Shown here one piece after another: positions 6,659 through 14,422 of a stretch of DNA of 38,073 bases. The number at the start of each line of letters is the position of its first letter. The stretch's first letter is position 1. This stretch comes from a virus: IMG/VR virus record IMGVR_UViG_3300027969_003452, positions 1-38,073 of that record; one strand, 5' to 3'. Below the pieces are notes generated by a model. The model searched no databases, had not been told where the DNA came from, and saw only the letters and a list, made by a program, of their open reading frames with translations. Both the position numbers and the translations under genes were made by a program.

Positions 6659-7016
6659 TCCCGTACTTGCAGCCGAGGTTGATAATCCTAAATTCTTCGA
6701 GTATCGGTCGGGCGGTTTTATGAATCGATTGACCGATATTTCATTCGGTTGGTTTAAAACACTTGACGATGATCAGAAAGAAGCGTATAGTCAAAGTATT
6801 ACACACGCTGTAATGTTTGCAGAAAATGGTCAAGGGGTCTCTTGGTATAAGAGAGATGCCAGTGGTGTTGCAGTGCCGGTTATGACTTGGCCAACCGGTA
6901 ATGGATACTGTCGGAGAATTCACATACAGGCCATTGCATATAATGTGCAAAAAACAATGACTGCAACAGCCTGTTTCGAAAACAGTTCTGATAACTGGCG
7001 ATGGATAAGAGAATAA
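6585..7016 (+). CDS. Exported protein with 17-kDa surface antigen-type domain
   Basis: 143 residues with a signal peptide (hydrophobic LLILLAASPVLA, cleavage after about residue 30). The C-terminal domain has GQGVSWY, a central GYCRRIHIQA and a final TACFENSSDNWRW. This order matches the surface antigen domain of rickettsial 17-kDa type proteins. The start ATG 6585 has GGAGGA nine bases upstream, although it lies well inside the preceding gene in another frame. That 74-base overlap is notable. With the two lipoproteins before it, it forms an envelope-directed set under the promoter at 5749. Confidence 0.7.
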   Translation: MFNAKVSVVRNWTAVGKLLILLAASPVLAAEVDNPKFFEYRSGGFMNRLTDISFGWFKTLDDDQKEAYSQSITHAVMFAENGQGVSWYKRDASGVAVPVMTWPTGNGYCRRIHIQAIAYNVQKTMTATACFENSSDNWRWIRE

Positions 7017-7019
7017 ATA
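7012..7019 (+). promoter_or_regulatory. Candidate late promoter box AATAAATA
   Basis: TAAATA ends at 7019, seven bases before the ATG at 7027, which has no good ribosome binding site. It is the same arrangement as at 1026-1033 and 20693-20700 and predicts a leaderless or near-leaderless mRNA. Confidence 0.4.
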
Positions 7020-7026
7020 TTAGCTA

Positions 7027-8454
7027 ATGAAAATATATACAAGCGAAAAGATTATAGCCTGGTTGACCCTTATAAGTGGTCTTTCCATTTCTGCAGTGGC
7101 AGTATGGTATTCTGTTGCCGGGCTGGTTTCTATCTTCGCCGCGGCCGCGATCCCTATTATGATTATGGGTGTATCGCTAGAAGTCAGTAAGTTGGTAGCC
7201 ACTGTATGGCTTAAGATGAACTGGAACATCGCCCCAAAACTAATCAAGTCATATCTTATCGCAGCCATTGCTATACTAATGGTAATTACCTCTATGGGTA
7301 TTTTTGGATTCCTATCCAAGGCCCATTTGGATCAAGCAGTTCCAACCGGTGATGTTGTTGATCAAGTATCACTGTTTGATGAAAAAATCAAAACTCAAAA
7401 GGAGAACATTGATGCTGCTCGAAAAGCTCTTAAACAAATGGACGAATCTGTTGATCAAGCTATGGCAAGATCCACGGACGAAAAAGGTGCAGAAAGATCC
7501 GCTGCCCTACGTAGAGGACAGGCAAGAGAACGAACTCAACTACAAAATGATATCGCAAAGGCCCAGAAAGAAATTGCAACTCTCAATGAGCAACGTGCTC
7601 CAATCGCCAAGGAACTCCGTAAGGTTGAGGCTGAAGTCGGGCCCATCAAATATATCGCCGCACTCCTTTACGGTGATAACCCCGACCAAAATATCTTAGA
7701 AAAAGCAGTACGCTGGGTCATCATTGTTATTGTTATAGTATTCGATCCGCTGGCAGTTATTTTGCTGTTAGCCAGCCAATACAGTTTCCAATGGTTCCGT
7801 AAGAAAGAAGAAGATCAATTAGCTATGGCTATTGTTCCTCCGAACGAAGAAGACACTCGTCCGTTCACAGAAGAAGAAATCAAAGCACTAGACAATACAC
7901 AAGAAGAAGAACCTAAACCAGAACCGTTTGTTCCAAACAGCGTGTTATGGCCGTTCCCCTCATCAACATATACTCCAGCACCTGACTGGGGTACAACACC
8001 AATACAAACACACACAGAAGTTCCAAGCGAAACACAGCCGACCGCACTAGGAGGTGATATAACGGCGCCTGAGGAAAAGCAAGACGAAGTGGTAGAAGGC
8101 ATACCACTTGAACAATGGAACAAAATGATCGCCGAAGCCGAAAAGGCAGTAGACGAAGAAGAAGACGCAGCCCTACTCGAAAAAGCAGATGAGCTCGAAA
8201 AAGAAGCGATGAGAAAATGGAAATCTGAAAATCCAGAAAACTCATTAAAATATCAGCGCCAATTGTTTGAAAAAGGAATGATAACTAAATTTCCTTGGGA
8301 CGACTATCTAAAAGCTGAAGCCGACTTTACAGATAATGAAGCAGCCGAAGAAGCTGCAAAATGGGCCTTGGAACAACTCGAAGATTCTAAAAAAAAAGAA
8401 TCAACGAGCTGGATAGAGAGAGTGGGCAGTCAACAGATCAAAAGAACCAAGTAA
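7027..8454 (+). CDS. Large membrane protein with coiled coil and acidic tail, phage-type unknown
   Basis: 475 residues. Three N-terminal hydrophobic stretches lie at about 8-60 and 75-97. A long charged helical region follows (about 110-210, coiled-coil type with KTQKENIDAARKALKQMDES), then another membrane stretch (about 233-255, VIIVIVIVFDPLAVILLLAS). After residue 270 comes a long acidic, proline-rich cytoplasmic tail. Proteins of this layout recur in T4-like phages of aquatic bacteria, without known function. The start has no ribosome binding site but a TAAATA box directly upstream. The stop is coupled to a 27-residue gene by TAATG. A late-expressed membrane scaffold is a guess. Confidence 0.75.
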   Translation: MKIYTSEKIIAWLTLISGLSISAVAVWYSVAGLVSIFAAAAIPIMIMGVSLEVSKLVATVWLKMNWNIAPKLIKSYLIAAIAILMVITSMGIFGFLSKAHLDQAVPTGDVVDQVSLFDEKIKTQKENIDAARKALKQMDESVDQAMARSTDEKGAERSAALRRGQARERTQLQNDIAKAQKEIATLNEQRAPIAKELRKVEAEVGPIKYIAALLYGDNPDQNILEKAVRWVIIVIVIVFDPLAVILLLASQYSFQWFRKKEEDQLAMAIVPPNEEDTRPFTEEEIKALDNTQEEEPKPEPFVPNSVLWPFPSSTYTPAPDWGTTPIQTHTEVPSETQPTALGGDITAPEEKQDEVVEGIPLEQWNKMIAEAEKAVDEEEDAALLEKADELEKEAMRKWKSENPENSLKYQRQLFEKGMITKFPWDDYLKAEADFTDNEAAEEAAKWALEQLEDSKKKESTSWIERVGSQQIKRTK

Positions 8455-8537
8455 TGATTCCTGGTTACATTCAAAACGCCGAACAAAGCGAAAGCACTAT
8501 TTGGCAACGAGTCAAACAAGCTAAAGAAGGTCTATGA
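8454..8537 (+). CDS. 27-residue coupled small gene
   Basis: The frame starts at ATG 8454, whose A is the last base of the preceding TAA stop. It ends at TGA 8535-8537, which overlaps the next ATG (8534) as ATGA. Being locked at both ends by translational coupling is strong evidence that it is translated. The product begins MIPGYIQNAEQSES and is soluble and polar. No family is recognised. It may serve mainly to carry ribosomes from 8454 to 8534. Confidence 0.55.
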   Translation: MIPGYIQNAEQSESTIWQRVKQAKEGL

Positions 8538-8929
8538 CAGATAAAATCGTTATAGTTACCCCACCTGATGACATTTTAACAGATGGTGTCCGTGTGGTGC
8601 TTTTTGATCTAGTTGACGAACAGACTGCTATCCTTTCCGAAGCACTAAAACAACTACAAGAAACCACTGCCAATGCGATTGTCTACAGTTACAATTCTTG
8701 GAATGAAAATATAGACTGGTTAATTGAAAAGAAACAAAAGAGCGATTTAATAATCTTTAACGCTGATAGCAATAATGATTTAATAGTGGGATATTTGGCC
8801 GCACAGCCCAACTCTTACTATTTCGGCACTTTAAAATCTTTACAGGCCGCAAACAACTGTGCTATATACAATACTGACCAAGCAATTCAAATACTGGAGA
8901 CAACGCTGTCAAACTATGAGATACGATAA
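8534..8929 (+). CDS. Phage-type hypothetical, Rossmann-like
   Basis: 131 residues. It opens with IVIVTPPDDILTDGVRVVLFDL, then alternating helices and short strands (SDLIIFNAD, SYYFGTLKS, NCAIYNTD), the rhythm of a small alpha/beta fold. There is no glycine-rich nucleotide loop. The start overlaps the 27-residue gene by ATGA, and the end overlaps the bS21 gene by 14 bases, so it belongs to a coupled run from 7027 to 9170. I recall similar unannotated genes near rpsU in aquatic phages, but give no function. Confidence 0.7.
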   Translation: MTDKIVIVTPPDDILTDGVRVVLFDLVDEQTAILSEALKQLQETTANAIVYSYNSWNENIDWLIEKKQKSDLIIFNADSNNDLIVGYLAAQPNSYYFGTLKSLQAANNCAIYNTDQAIQILETTLSNYEIR

Positions 8930-9170
8930 CAAACCAAAACCGCCGAGAGAAATTCAAGGCACACGTACCTATGTAAAAGAAAACGAGAACATCAACCAAA
9001 CTCTCAGACGCTTTAAAAAGAAAGTCGAAGAGGCTGGCATACTAGATGCTCTCCGTGCTAAAGAGTTTTACGAAAAACCTACATCAGTTCGTAAACGCAA
9101 AAAAGGTGCTGCCAAAGCACGTTGGCGTAAGAAACTCCGCGAACAACAGTTACCTCCTAAACTGTTCTAA
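8916..9170 (+). CDS. rpsU: Ribosomal protein bS21
   Basis: 84 residues. The core YVKENENINQTLRRFKKKVE, then AGILDALRAKEFYEKPTSVRKRKKGAAKARWRKKL, is the bS21 signature: a helix with the LRRFK motif, the EKP turn and a basic C-terminal helix. An extra dozen residues precede the core. bS21 binds the 30S platform near the anti-Shine-Dalgarno site and helps initiation. It is among the ribosomal proteins known to be carried by phages, which may replace the host copy to favour phage mRNAs. ATG 8916 overlaps the preceding gene. An intrinsic terminator follows at 9208. Confidence 0.93.
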   Translation: MRYDNKPKPPREIQGTRTYVKENENINQTLRRFKKKVEEAGILDALRAKEFYEKPTSVRKRKKGAAKARWRKKLREQQLPPKLF

Positions 9171-9207
9171 TAATTATACACACATACACAGAGTAAGATA
9201 ATTAGCT

Positions 9208-9234
9208 ATGTGCCATAGGTTTGGCACATTTTTC
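9208..9234 (+). terminator. Intrinsic terminator after rpsU
   Basis: ATGTGCC (9208-9214) pairs with GGCACAT (9223-9229), followed by TTTTC. It ends the run 7027-9170. The ribosome binding site of the next gene (AAGGAG, 9235-9240) follows immediately. Confidence 0.8.
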
Positions 9235-9248
9235 AAGGAGAAAAACAA

Positions 9249-10292
9249 ATGGAATTAATTTCCACTTTGACAGGTGGCCTAGGCTACCTATGGATGGTGT
9301 TCTTCATTATGATCTCCGCTGGACTAGCAAAAGAGTATCAACTCTTCGCCCCAGCGTTTGCCTATGTAAGAAACACTTTCCGCTCTAATAAATTTGTTGT
9401 TGTGATCCTAAGCGCAATTGGTGGTATATTACCAATTGAAGGAAGGGTTACTGTATCAGCAGGTTTGTTAGACACGGTCGCTCCTAAGGACGGTCCAGGC
9501 CGCGAGAAGATGGGAATCATTGACTATCTAGCAACACATCACTATTATATGTGGTCGCCGCTAGAAAAGACTGTGATCCTACCTATTGCAGCATTCGGTC
9601 TGTCCTATGCAACATTCGTTGGAATGATTGCTCCGTTGTTAGTCGTTAGCTTAGTCTTTATTGGTTGGTACATTTGGAACCAAGTTAAAGAAGAAGAAGT
9701 TGTGATTACACCAGGCAATTTTAAAATGAGTGCCGTAACCAGAAACGTATTTCCTATGTTTATCGCATTAGGTGCATACATCTGGGGAGGCGGAGAACAC
9801 AATGTATTCTTAATTTTCGGTCTACTAACATTATACTATGTTATCATTACACAACAATGGAACTGGCGTAAGTTGTTGGGCTATGTAAATTGGGAAGTTA
9901 TCATAACTGTAGCTGTCGTAATTATGCTCGGCAACTATTTTAAATCTCATATGGATTTTTATCAAACAACAATTAAAGGACTAGGATTAGATCCTACAAC
10001 TTTTATTGGTATGTTGATGATCAGTCTAGTGGGATTCATTGTTAGTTTCTTAATGGGTAGTAGTGGTAAGTTTATCGCTATTGCTGTGTTAATGGCACAG
10101 GTCTTTGGGATAGAATACTTCCTATGGTTCTTTGCTGTTGACTACGCAGGCTATCTGCTAAGTCCGACACATAAGTGCGTAATGGTTGGAAACCGATACT
10201 TCGGGACTCCATTAATTACATACTACAAAGCACTTGGCTCTTGGGCAGCAATCCTGCTCCTGACAGCCGGAACAGTTACATTTGTAATTTAA
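9249..10292 (+). CDS. DUF401-like integral membrane transporter
   Basis: 347 residues with about ten hydrophobic helices. It resembles the DUF401 family within the ion-transporter superfamily. The first half has GGILPIEGRVTVSAGLLDTV, then a block with ATHHYYMWSPLEKTVILP; the second half has SSGKFIAIAVL and YLLSPTHKCVMVGNRYFG, which look like the two inverted-repeat hairpin regions. Substrate is unknown. A transporter of this size is rare in phages and suggests capture from a host. A strong ribosome binding site is present, and the terminator just upstream implies read-through or an unseen promoter. The outer-membrane barrel at 10346 follows and may form a functional pair with it. Confidence 0.72.
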   Translation: MELISTLTGGLGYLWMVFFIMISAGLAKEYQLFAPAFAYVRNTFRSNKFVVVILSAIGGILPIEGRVTVSAGLLDTVAPKDGPGREKMGIIDYLATHHYYMWSPLEKTVILPIAAFGLSYATFVGMIAPLLVVSLVFIGWYIWNQVKEEEVVITPGNFKMSAVTRNVFPMFIALGAYIWGGGEHNVFLIFGLLTLYYVIITQQWNWRKLLGYVNWEVIITVAVVIMLGNYFKSHMDFYQTTIKGLGLDPTTFIGMLMISLVGFIVSFLMGSSGKFIAIAVLMAQVFGIEYFLWFFAVDYAGYLLSPTHKCVMVGNRYFGTPLITYYKALGSWAAILLLTAGTVTFVI

Positions 10293-10300
10293 AGTAAATC

Positions 10301-10324
10301 AGTGGGACGGTTGGACGTCCTACT
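10301..10324 (+). other. 8-bp RNA hairpin between transporter and outer-membrane gene
   Basis: AGTGGGAC (10301-10308) pairs with GTCCTACT (10317-10324), with one G-U pair. No T-run follows, so it is unlikely to terminate; it may protect or separate the two messages. Confidence 0.5.
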
Positions 10325-10345
10325 CAATCTGACAAAGGGAAAAAA

Positions 10346-10912
10346 ATGAATAAGATGTTAGCAATTCTTTTGGCAACTATGTTGTCATCTGTCGCGATGG
10401 CAGAGAACGGTGTGAACTTTGAGTTTGAACGTGAACGTTATACAGCATCACCTAACACAATGTCAAACACAGTTAAGGTAGCACCGTATGTTAAGTTAGA
10501 CAATGGTGTTAAGTTAGATATCCAAGTTGGTGCAAGTCGTAATGACGGAGACAATCAACAACTCAGTAACACCGCAATGATTCGTGTAGAAAAGATGTGG
10601 CCAATCGGTACAACCGGTCTCTTCTTAGGTGGTCGAGTGGGTGTTGGTGAGAAGTTTGGCACAGCTAAAGATTTTAGTTTCTATTCAACAGAAGCTAAAG
10701 CAAAATACGTTGTGACTGACACGGTTGCATTAAAGGCTGCATTGCGTTATCGAAATGCCTTTGACACAAGTAATAACTATGAAACAGTTACTTGGAGAAC
10801 TGGTGCTGGATTTAATGTTACCAAAAAAGACGAAGTTGAAGTATTCTATTTCCAAAAGCGTGGAGATAGCGATGCCAACGGTGTCATTCTTGAGTACACA
10901 CACGCATTCTAA
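10346..10912 (+). CDS. Outer-membrane beta-barrel protein
   Basis: 188 residues. The first 19 are a classical signal peptide (MNKMLAILLATMLSSVAMA, cut before ENG). The rest alternates short amphipathic strands (VKVAPYVKLDNGVKLDIQVG, GLFLGGRVGVGEKFG, VALKAALRYRNAF) and ends in an aromatic residue (EYTHAF), the signal for barrel insertion. Eight to ten strands fit the length. No OmpA peptidoglycan domain follows. A phage-made outer-membrane protein could mask or replace a receptor or change permeability. The terminator at 10931 closes the transcript. Confidence 0.82.
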   Translation: MNKMLAILLATMLSSVAMAENGVNFEFERERYTASPNTMSNTVKVAPYVKLDNGVKLDIQVGASRNDGDNQQLSNTAMIRVEKMWPIGTTGLFLGGRVGVGEKFGTAKDFSFYSTEAKAKYVVTDTVALKAALRYRNAFDTSNNYETVTWRTGAGFNVTKKDEVEVFYFQKRGDSDANGVILEYTHAF

Positions 10913-10930
10913 TTTCCAATTAGGATAGAA

Positions 10931-10955
10931 AAAGGCTACTTAGGTGGCCTTTTTT
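10931..10955 (+). terminator. Intrinsic terminator after barrel gene
   Basis: AGGCTAC (10933-10939) pairs with GTGGCCT (10944-10950) around TTAG, with one G-U pair, then TTTTT. It abuts the promoter at 10957. Confidence 0.85.
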
Positions 10956-10956
10956 G

Positions 10957-10985
10957 TTGACATACTTAAACTAAGGTGTTATACT
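10957..10985 (+). promoter_or_regulatory. Sigma70-type promoter for exonuclease gene
   Basis: TTGACA (10957-10962), a 17-base spacer and TATACT (10980-10985), TG-extended. Start of transcription would be about 20 bases before the ATG at 11014. Confidence 0.88.
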
Positions 10986-11013
10986 ATATGTTCATAATAC
11001 AGAAAGCAGATAA

Positions 11014-11598
11014 ATGGCAAATACAGATGTAATGATTGATTTGGAAACGCTAGACGTTCTCCCTACAGCAACTATCCTAACGATTGGTGCTGTTAAGTTT
11101 GATCCGTTAGGACGAGATGTAGAAGAAAAGTCCTGTGAAAAATTCTATGTTCGTGTGGATGTTGACAGTTGTGATAGATTAGGCGCTACTGTTAGTCAAT
11201 CAACATTGGACTGGTGGGCTTCACAATCACAAGAAGCACAAAACGAAGCGTTTGATCCTAACAATCGAATTTCAATTGAAGATGCAATGACACAGCTCTA
11301 TAAGTTCTGTTGGGGTGCTAAACGTGTTTGGTCACACGGTGCTGGCTTTGACGTTATCATCCTAGAATGGTATTTTCGTAAAATTGGAAAAGCTATTCCG
11401 TGGAGCTTCTGGGAAGTTCGTGATACGCGAACTATTTTCGATCTAGGAATTAATCCTAATCGTCCGCCAGTATTAAAACACCACGCTCTCGAAGATGCTT
11501 GGAATCAAGCAGTAGGTGTGCAGAACGTGTTTAATACACTACGCAGTTCTAGCACATTCGATGGAACTATCATCGCACCATTTTCTAATCAAAGGTAA
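11014..11598 (+). CDS. DnaQ-like 3'-5' exonuclease (Rv2179c/DexA type)
   Basis: 194 residues. Motif I is MIDLETL near residue 7, followed by ATILTIGAVKFDP. Motif II is WSHGAGFDVIILEW near 110, and motif III is HHALEDAWNQAVGVQ near 157, which supplies the histidine and aspartate of the DEDDh active site. The pattern DLETLxxxPTATILxIGAV is typical of the Rv2179c-like exonucleases that include T4 DexA-like proteins. It would degrade single-stranded DNA or RNA ends, for DNA repair or host nucleic-acid breakdown. It is first in an operon with MazG and has its own sigma70 promoter. Confidence 0.87.
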   Translation: MANTDVMIDLETLDVLPTATILTIGAVKFDPLGRDVEEKSCEKFYVRVDVDSCDRLGATVSQSTLDWWASQSQEAQNEAFDPNNRISIEDAMTQLYKFCWGAKRVWSHGAGFDVIILEWYFRKIGKAIPWSFWEVRDTRTIFDLGINPNRPPVLKHHALEDAWNQAVGVQNVFNTLRSSSTFDGTIIAPFSNQR

Positions 11599-11602
11599 CA
11601 CA

Positions 11603-11887
11603 ATGGACTCGCAAACTAAAGAAGTAATGGACATCCTCCAAGAAGAATGTGCTGAAGTAATTCAAGCGGTAAGTAAAATCAGCCGCTTTGGCCTAGATAA
11701 TTTTAAGCCCGGAAAGCCTAAAACTAACCGAGAGCATCTAGAAGAAGAATTAGGTGATATGTTGGCTATGATCGATATTCTACAGAGTATGGATATAGTT
11801 AGCTACACTAATATTGAGCAAGCCCAAGCGGCCAAGATCGAAAAGCTCAAAAAATGGTCAAATATTCAAAATTTAGAGAATATCTGA
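11603..11887 (+). CDS. MazG-like nucleotide pyrophosphohydrolase
   Basis: 94 residues. It has the metal-binding layout LQEECAEVIQAVSK followed by LEEELGDMLAMID, the E-x2-E ... E-x2-D motif of the MazG/dUTPase-like helical fold. ATG 11603 follows the exonuclease stop by four bases with AAAGG upstream. MazG proteins hydrolyse NTPs or dNTPs to monophosphates; in phages they are thought to adjust nucleotide pools or alarmone signals. All four acidic metal ligands are present. The exact substrate is unknown. Confidence 0.85.
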   Translation: MDSQTKEVMDILQEECAEVIQAVSKISRFGLDNFKPGKPKTNREHLEEELGDMLAMIDILQSMDIVSYTNIEQAQAAKIEKLKKWSNIQNLENI

Positions 11888-11895
11888 TATAAATA
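11888..11895 (+). promoter_or_regulatory. T4 late-type promoter TATAAATA before dnaK
   Basis: This is an exact match to the T4 late promoter consensus, right after the MazG stop and about 80 bases before the dnaK ATG. A small hairpin (GAGCA/TGCTC, 11930-11942) lies in the resulting leader. Use by a phage sigma factor is inferred. Confidence 0.55.
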
Positions 11896-11952
11896 AAAAT
11901 GTAAGTTGTACCATAAGGGCAATTTATAGAGCATAGTGCTCACAAATTAGAT

Positions 11953-11969
11953 CTTACTTTATAAGGAGA
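11953..11969 (+). repeat. 17-base leader element, copy 1 (dnaK)
   Basis: CTTACTTTATAAGGAGA stands directly before dnaK, covering its ribosome binding site. An identical copy precedes the Hsp20 gene at 13919-13935. Confidence 0.8.
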
Positions 11970-11973
11970 TATT

Positions 11974-13881
11974 ATGTCTAAGATCATCGGTATTGACCTC
12001 GGCACCACCAACTCTTGCGTGGCTGTTATCGAGGGTGGAAAATCCAAAATTATTGAAAACTCAGAAGGCGCTAGAACTACGCCTAGTATCGTTGCCTATT
12101 CGAATGGCGAGATCCTAGTTGGTGCAAGTGCAAAGCGTCAAGCAGTAACAAATCCCAAAAACACCATCTATGCTAGTAAGCGTTTGATCGGTCGTAAGTT
12201 TACAGAAAAAGAAGTACAGAAAGACATCAAATTGATGCCTTACTCAATCGTCGAATCCGAAAACGGTGATGCTTGGGTACAGGTTAATGATGACAAACTA
12301 GCACCACCACAAATTAGTGCAGAAGTGCTACGTAAGATGAAAAAGACAGCGGAGGATTATCTAGGTGAAACAGTTACTCAAGCGGTTATCACAGTTCCCG
12401 CATACTTTAATGATCAACAAAGACAGGCTACAAAAGACGCTGGTAAAATCGCAGGGCTGGAAGTACTCCGTATTATTAACGAGCCTACTGCGGCAGCTCT
12501 TGCTTATGGCGTTGATAAAGCTGATAAAGCTGACAGGAAAATTGCTGTTTACGATCTTGGTGGCGGTACATTCGACGTATCGATCATTGAAATCGCGAAT
12601 GTCGACGGCGACAAACAAATCGAAGTACTAAGCACCAATGGTGATACATTCCTAGGTGGTGAAGACTTTGACCAACGCATTATGGATTTCTTAGTTGACG
12701 AATTTAAGAAAGAACAAGGTATTGATCTTAAGACTGATCAATTGGCTCTACAGCGTTTGAAAGACAGTGCTGAAAAGGCCAAGATTGAATTGTCAAGTTC
12801 TGCACAGACAGAAGTCAACTTGCCATATATTACAGCAGATGCAAGTGGTCCTAAGCATCTAGTGGTAAAACTTACTCGTAGCAAACTAGAGCAGTTAGTT
12901 GATGAGCTAATCCAACGTTCAGTTGGTCCTTGTAAGACTGCTATGAAAGATGCCAAAGTAACTTCAGCAGACATTGACGAAGTTATCCTAGTTGGTGGTA
13001 TGACACGTATGCCAAAGGTACAGGAAACTGTTGAAGCACTGTTTGGTAAAGCACCACGTAAAGATGTCAACCCAGACGAAGCAGTAGCCGCTGGTGCTGC
13101 AATCCAGGGCGATGTACTAGGCGGCGGTCGCACAGACGTTCTATTGCTAGACGTTACTCCATTGAGTCTAGGTATTGAAACTATGGGCGGCGTAATGGCC
13201 AAGTTAATTGAGAAGAACACTACGATTCCAACTAAGAAATCACAGACTTTCTCAACAGCAGAAGATAACCAACCAGCAGTGGATATTAAAGTATTCCAAG
13301 GCGAACGTGAGCTTGTACAGTACAACAAGCTTCTAGGAGAATTTAAACTAGAAGGTATTGCTCCAGCACCGCGTGGTATACCACAGGTTGAAGTTACACT
13401 AGATATTGATGCTAACGGCATTATGAATATCAGTGCTAAGGACAAAAACACTGGCAAAGAAAACAAGATCACTATTAAATCAGATAGTGGTTTAAGTGAA
13501 GAAGAAATTAAGCAGATGATCCGAGACGCTGAAGAAAATGCAGAAGCTGATAAACAGGCACGTGAATTAATCGAAACACGTAACTCAGCAGAAGCTACAC
13601 TTCATCAGGTTAAAAAGGATCTCGAAGAGTTCAAAGATGAACTTAGCGAAACTGAAAAAACAGATATCGAAACAGCCATTGCTGCCGTAGAAGAAGCTAA
13701 GTCAGGTAATGATGCTGCTAAGATCAAAGAAGAACTTGAAAAGGTTTTCCCGGCAATGAAAACATTGTTGGAGAAAAAACAGGCGAAAGAAGCAGCCGCG
13801 GCAGCACAGCCAGAAGCAGCAACTACGACTGTTAACGAAGATAATGTAGTCGACGCTACTTTTACAGAGAAGAAAGACTAA
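11974..13881 (+). CDS. dnaK: Chaperone DnaK (Hsp70), full length
   Basis: 635 residues, the normal length of bacterial DnaK. The ATPase domain has [14 protein letters not shown] at the N-terminus, [25 protein letters not shown] and [11 protein letters not shown]. The linker [16 protein letters not shown] leads to the substrate domain and a helical lid. The tail ends in an Ala-rich stretch and [12 protein letters not shown], as in proteobacterial DnaK. Ribosome binding site AAGGAG stands five bases before the ATG. No dnaJ or grpE is in the window, so host co-chaperones must serve it. Full-length DnaK is uncommon in phages; with Hsp20 and ClpS it forms a proteostasis set. A 17-base leader element is shared with the Hsp20 gene. 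Confidence 0.97.
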   Translation: MSKIIGIDLGTTNSCVAVIEGGKSKIIENSEGARTTPSIVAYSNGEILVGASAKRQAVTNPKNTIYASKRLIGRKFTEKEVQKDIKLMPYSIVESENGDAWVQVNDDKLAPPQISAEVLRKMKKTAEDYLGETVTQAVITVPAYFNDQQRQATKDAGKIAGLEVLRIINEPTAAALAYGVDKADKADRKIAVYDLGGGTFDVSIIEIANVDGDKQIEVLSTNGDTFLGGEDFDQRIMDFLVDEFKKEQGIDLKTDQLALQRLKDSAEKAKIELSSSAQTEVNLPYITADASGPKHLVVKLTRSKLEQLVDELIQRSVGPCKTAMKDAKVTSADIDEVILVGGMTRMPKVQETVEALFGKAPRKDVNPDEAVAAGAAIQGDVLGGGRTDVLLLDVTPLSLGIETMGGVMAKLIEKNTTIPTKKSQTFSTAEDNQPAVDIKVFQGERELVQYNKLLGEFKLEGIAPAPRGIPQVEVTLDIDANGIMNISAKDKNTGKENKITIKSDSGLSEEEIKQMIRDAEENAEADKQARELIETRNSAEATLHQVKKDLEEFKDELSETEKTDIETAIAAVEEAKSGNDAAKIKEELEKVFPAMKTLLEKKQAKEAAAAAQPEAATTTVNEDNVVDATFTEKKD

Positions 13882-13889
13882 TTATCGAA

Positions 13890-13913
13890 ATTGGGGTACC
13901 TTATGGGCCCCAT
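13890..13913 (+). other. Hairpin between dnaK and hsp20
   Basis: GGGG (13893-13896) and CC pair with GG and CCCC (to 13911) around TTAT with small bulges. It lacks a T-run and may be an RNA-processing or stability element rather than a terminator. Confidence 0.4.
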
Positions 13914-13918
13914 TGATT

Positions 13919-13935
13919 CTTACTTTATAAGGAGA
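13919..13935 (+). repeat. 17-base leader element, copy 2 (hsp20)
   Basis: Identical to 11953-11969 and likewise containing the ribosome binding site AAGGAGA. Shared leaders suggest duplication or shared translational control of the two chaperone genes. Confidence 0.8.
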
Positions 13936-13942
13936 AAACAAA

Positions 13943-14374
13943 ATGAATCAACTACAAAGACTTGACTCGCTCAATAGAGCATTAATTGGATTCGACTCGA
14001 TGTTCGATACATTAGAGCGCAGATTCCAAAACCAACTGGCCACAAACTATCCGCCATTTAACGTTGTTAAGTGGTCCGAAGATAGTTACGAAATCCAATT
14101 AGCAGTTACTGGTTTCGAAAAAGATGAAATCGCAGTAGAAGTTGAACAAAGCCAACTTACTATCCGCGGTGAATCAAAAGTAGAAGGTGACGAAGAAACA
14201 GTTTATCTGCATCGTGGACTTGCTACACGTGATTTCGAAAAGACATTTACCTTGGCGGAACATATGGAAGTTAAAGGTGCTGAAATTAAGAACGGTATGT
14301 TGATGATTAAAATCATCCGCAATCTTCCAGAGTCAGCTAAGCCACGTGTGATTGACATCGTAGAAATTAAGTAA
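13943..14374 (+). CDS. Small heat shock protein Hsp20 (IbpA-like)
   Basis: 143 residues with an alpha-crystallin domain at about 38-130. The opening LNRALIGFDSMFDTLERR is like IbpA. PPFNVVKWSEDSYEIQLAVT begins the domain, and GLATRDFEKTFTLAEHMEVK, then GAEIKNGMLMIKI, completes the beta sandwich. The usual C-terminal I-x-I type motif may be IDIVEI. It holds unfolding proteins for DnaK, encoded just upstream. Hsp20 is a well-known gene of T4-like cyanophages and relatives, where it may assist virion assembly. Confidence 0.93.
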   Translation: MNQLQRLDSLNRALIGFDSMFDTLERRFQNQLATNYPPFNVVKWSEDSYEIQLAVTGFEKDEIAVEVEQSQLTIRGESKVEGDEETVYLHRGLATRDFEKTFTLAEHMEVKGAEIKNGMLMIKIIRNLPESAKPRVIDIVEIK

Positions 14375-14379
14375 TATAA

Positions 14380-14407
14380 TATAGGGAAGGGGCAACCTTT
14401 CCCTATA
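14380..14407 (+). other. Strong stem-loop between hsp20 and clpS
   Basis: TATAGGGAA (14380-14388) pairs with TTCCCTATA (14399-14407), and the stem can extend inward. No T-run follows, so termination is doubtful; mRNA processing or stability is more likely. Confidence 0.55.
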
Positions 14408-14422
14408 CCATTTGGAGAGAAA

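Noticed and set aside
12738-13472. Long open frame antisense to dnaK
   Set aside because: It has no ribosome binding site, and dnaK is unmistakable on the plus strand; long antisense frames are a by-product of its codon use.
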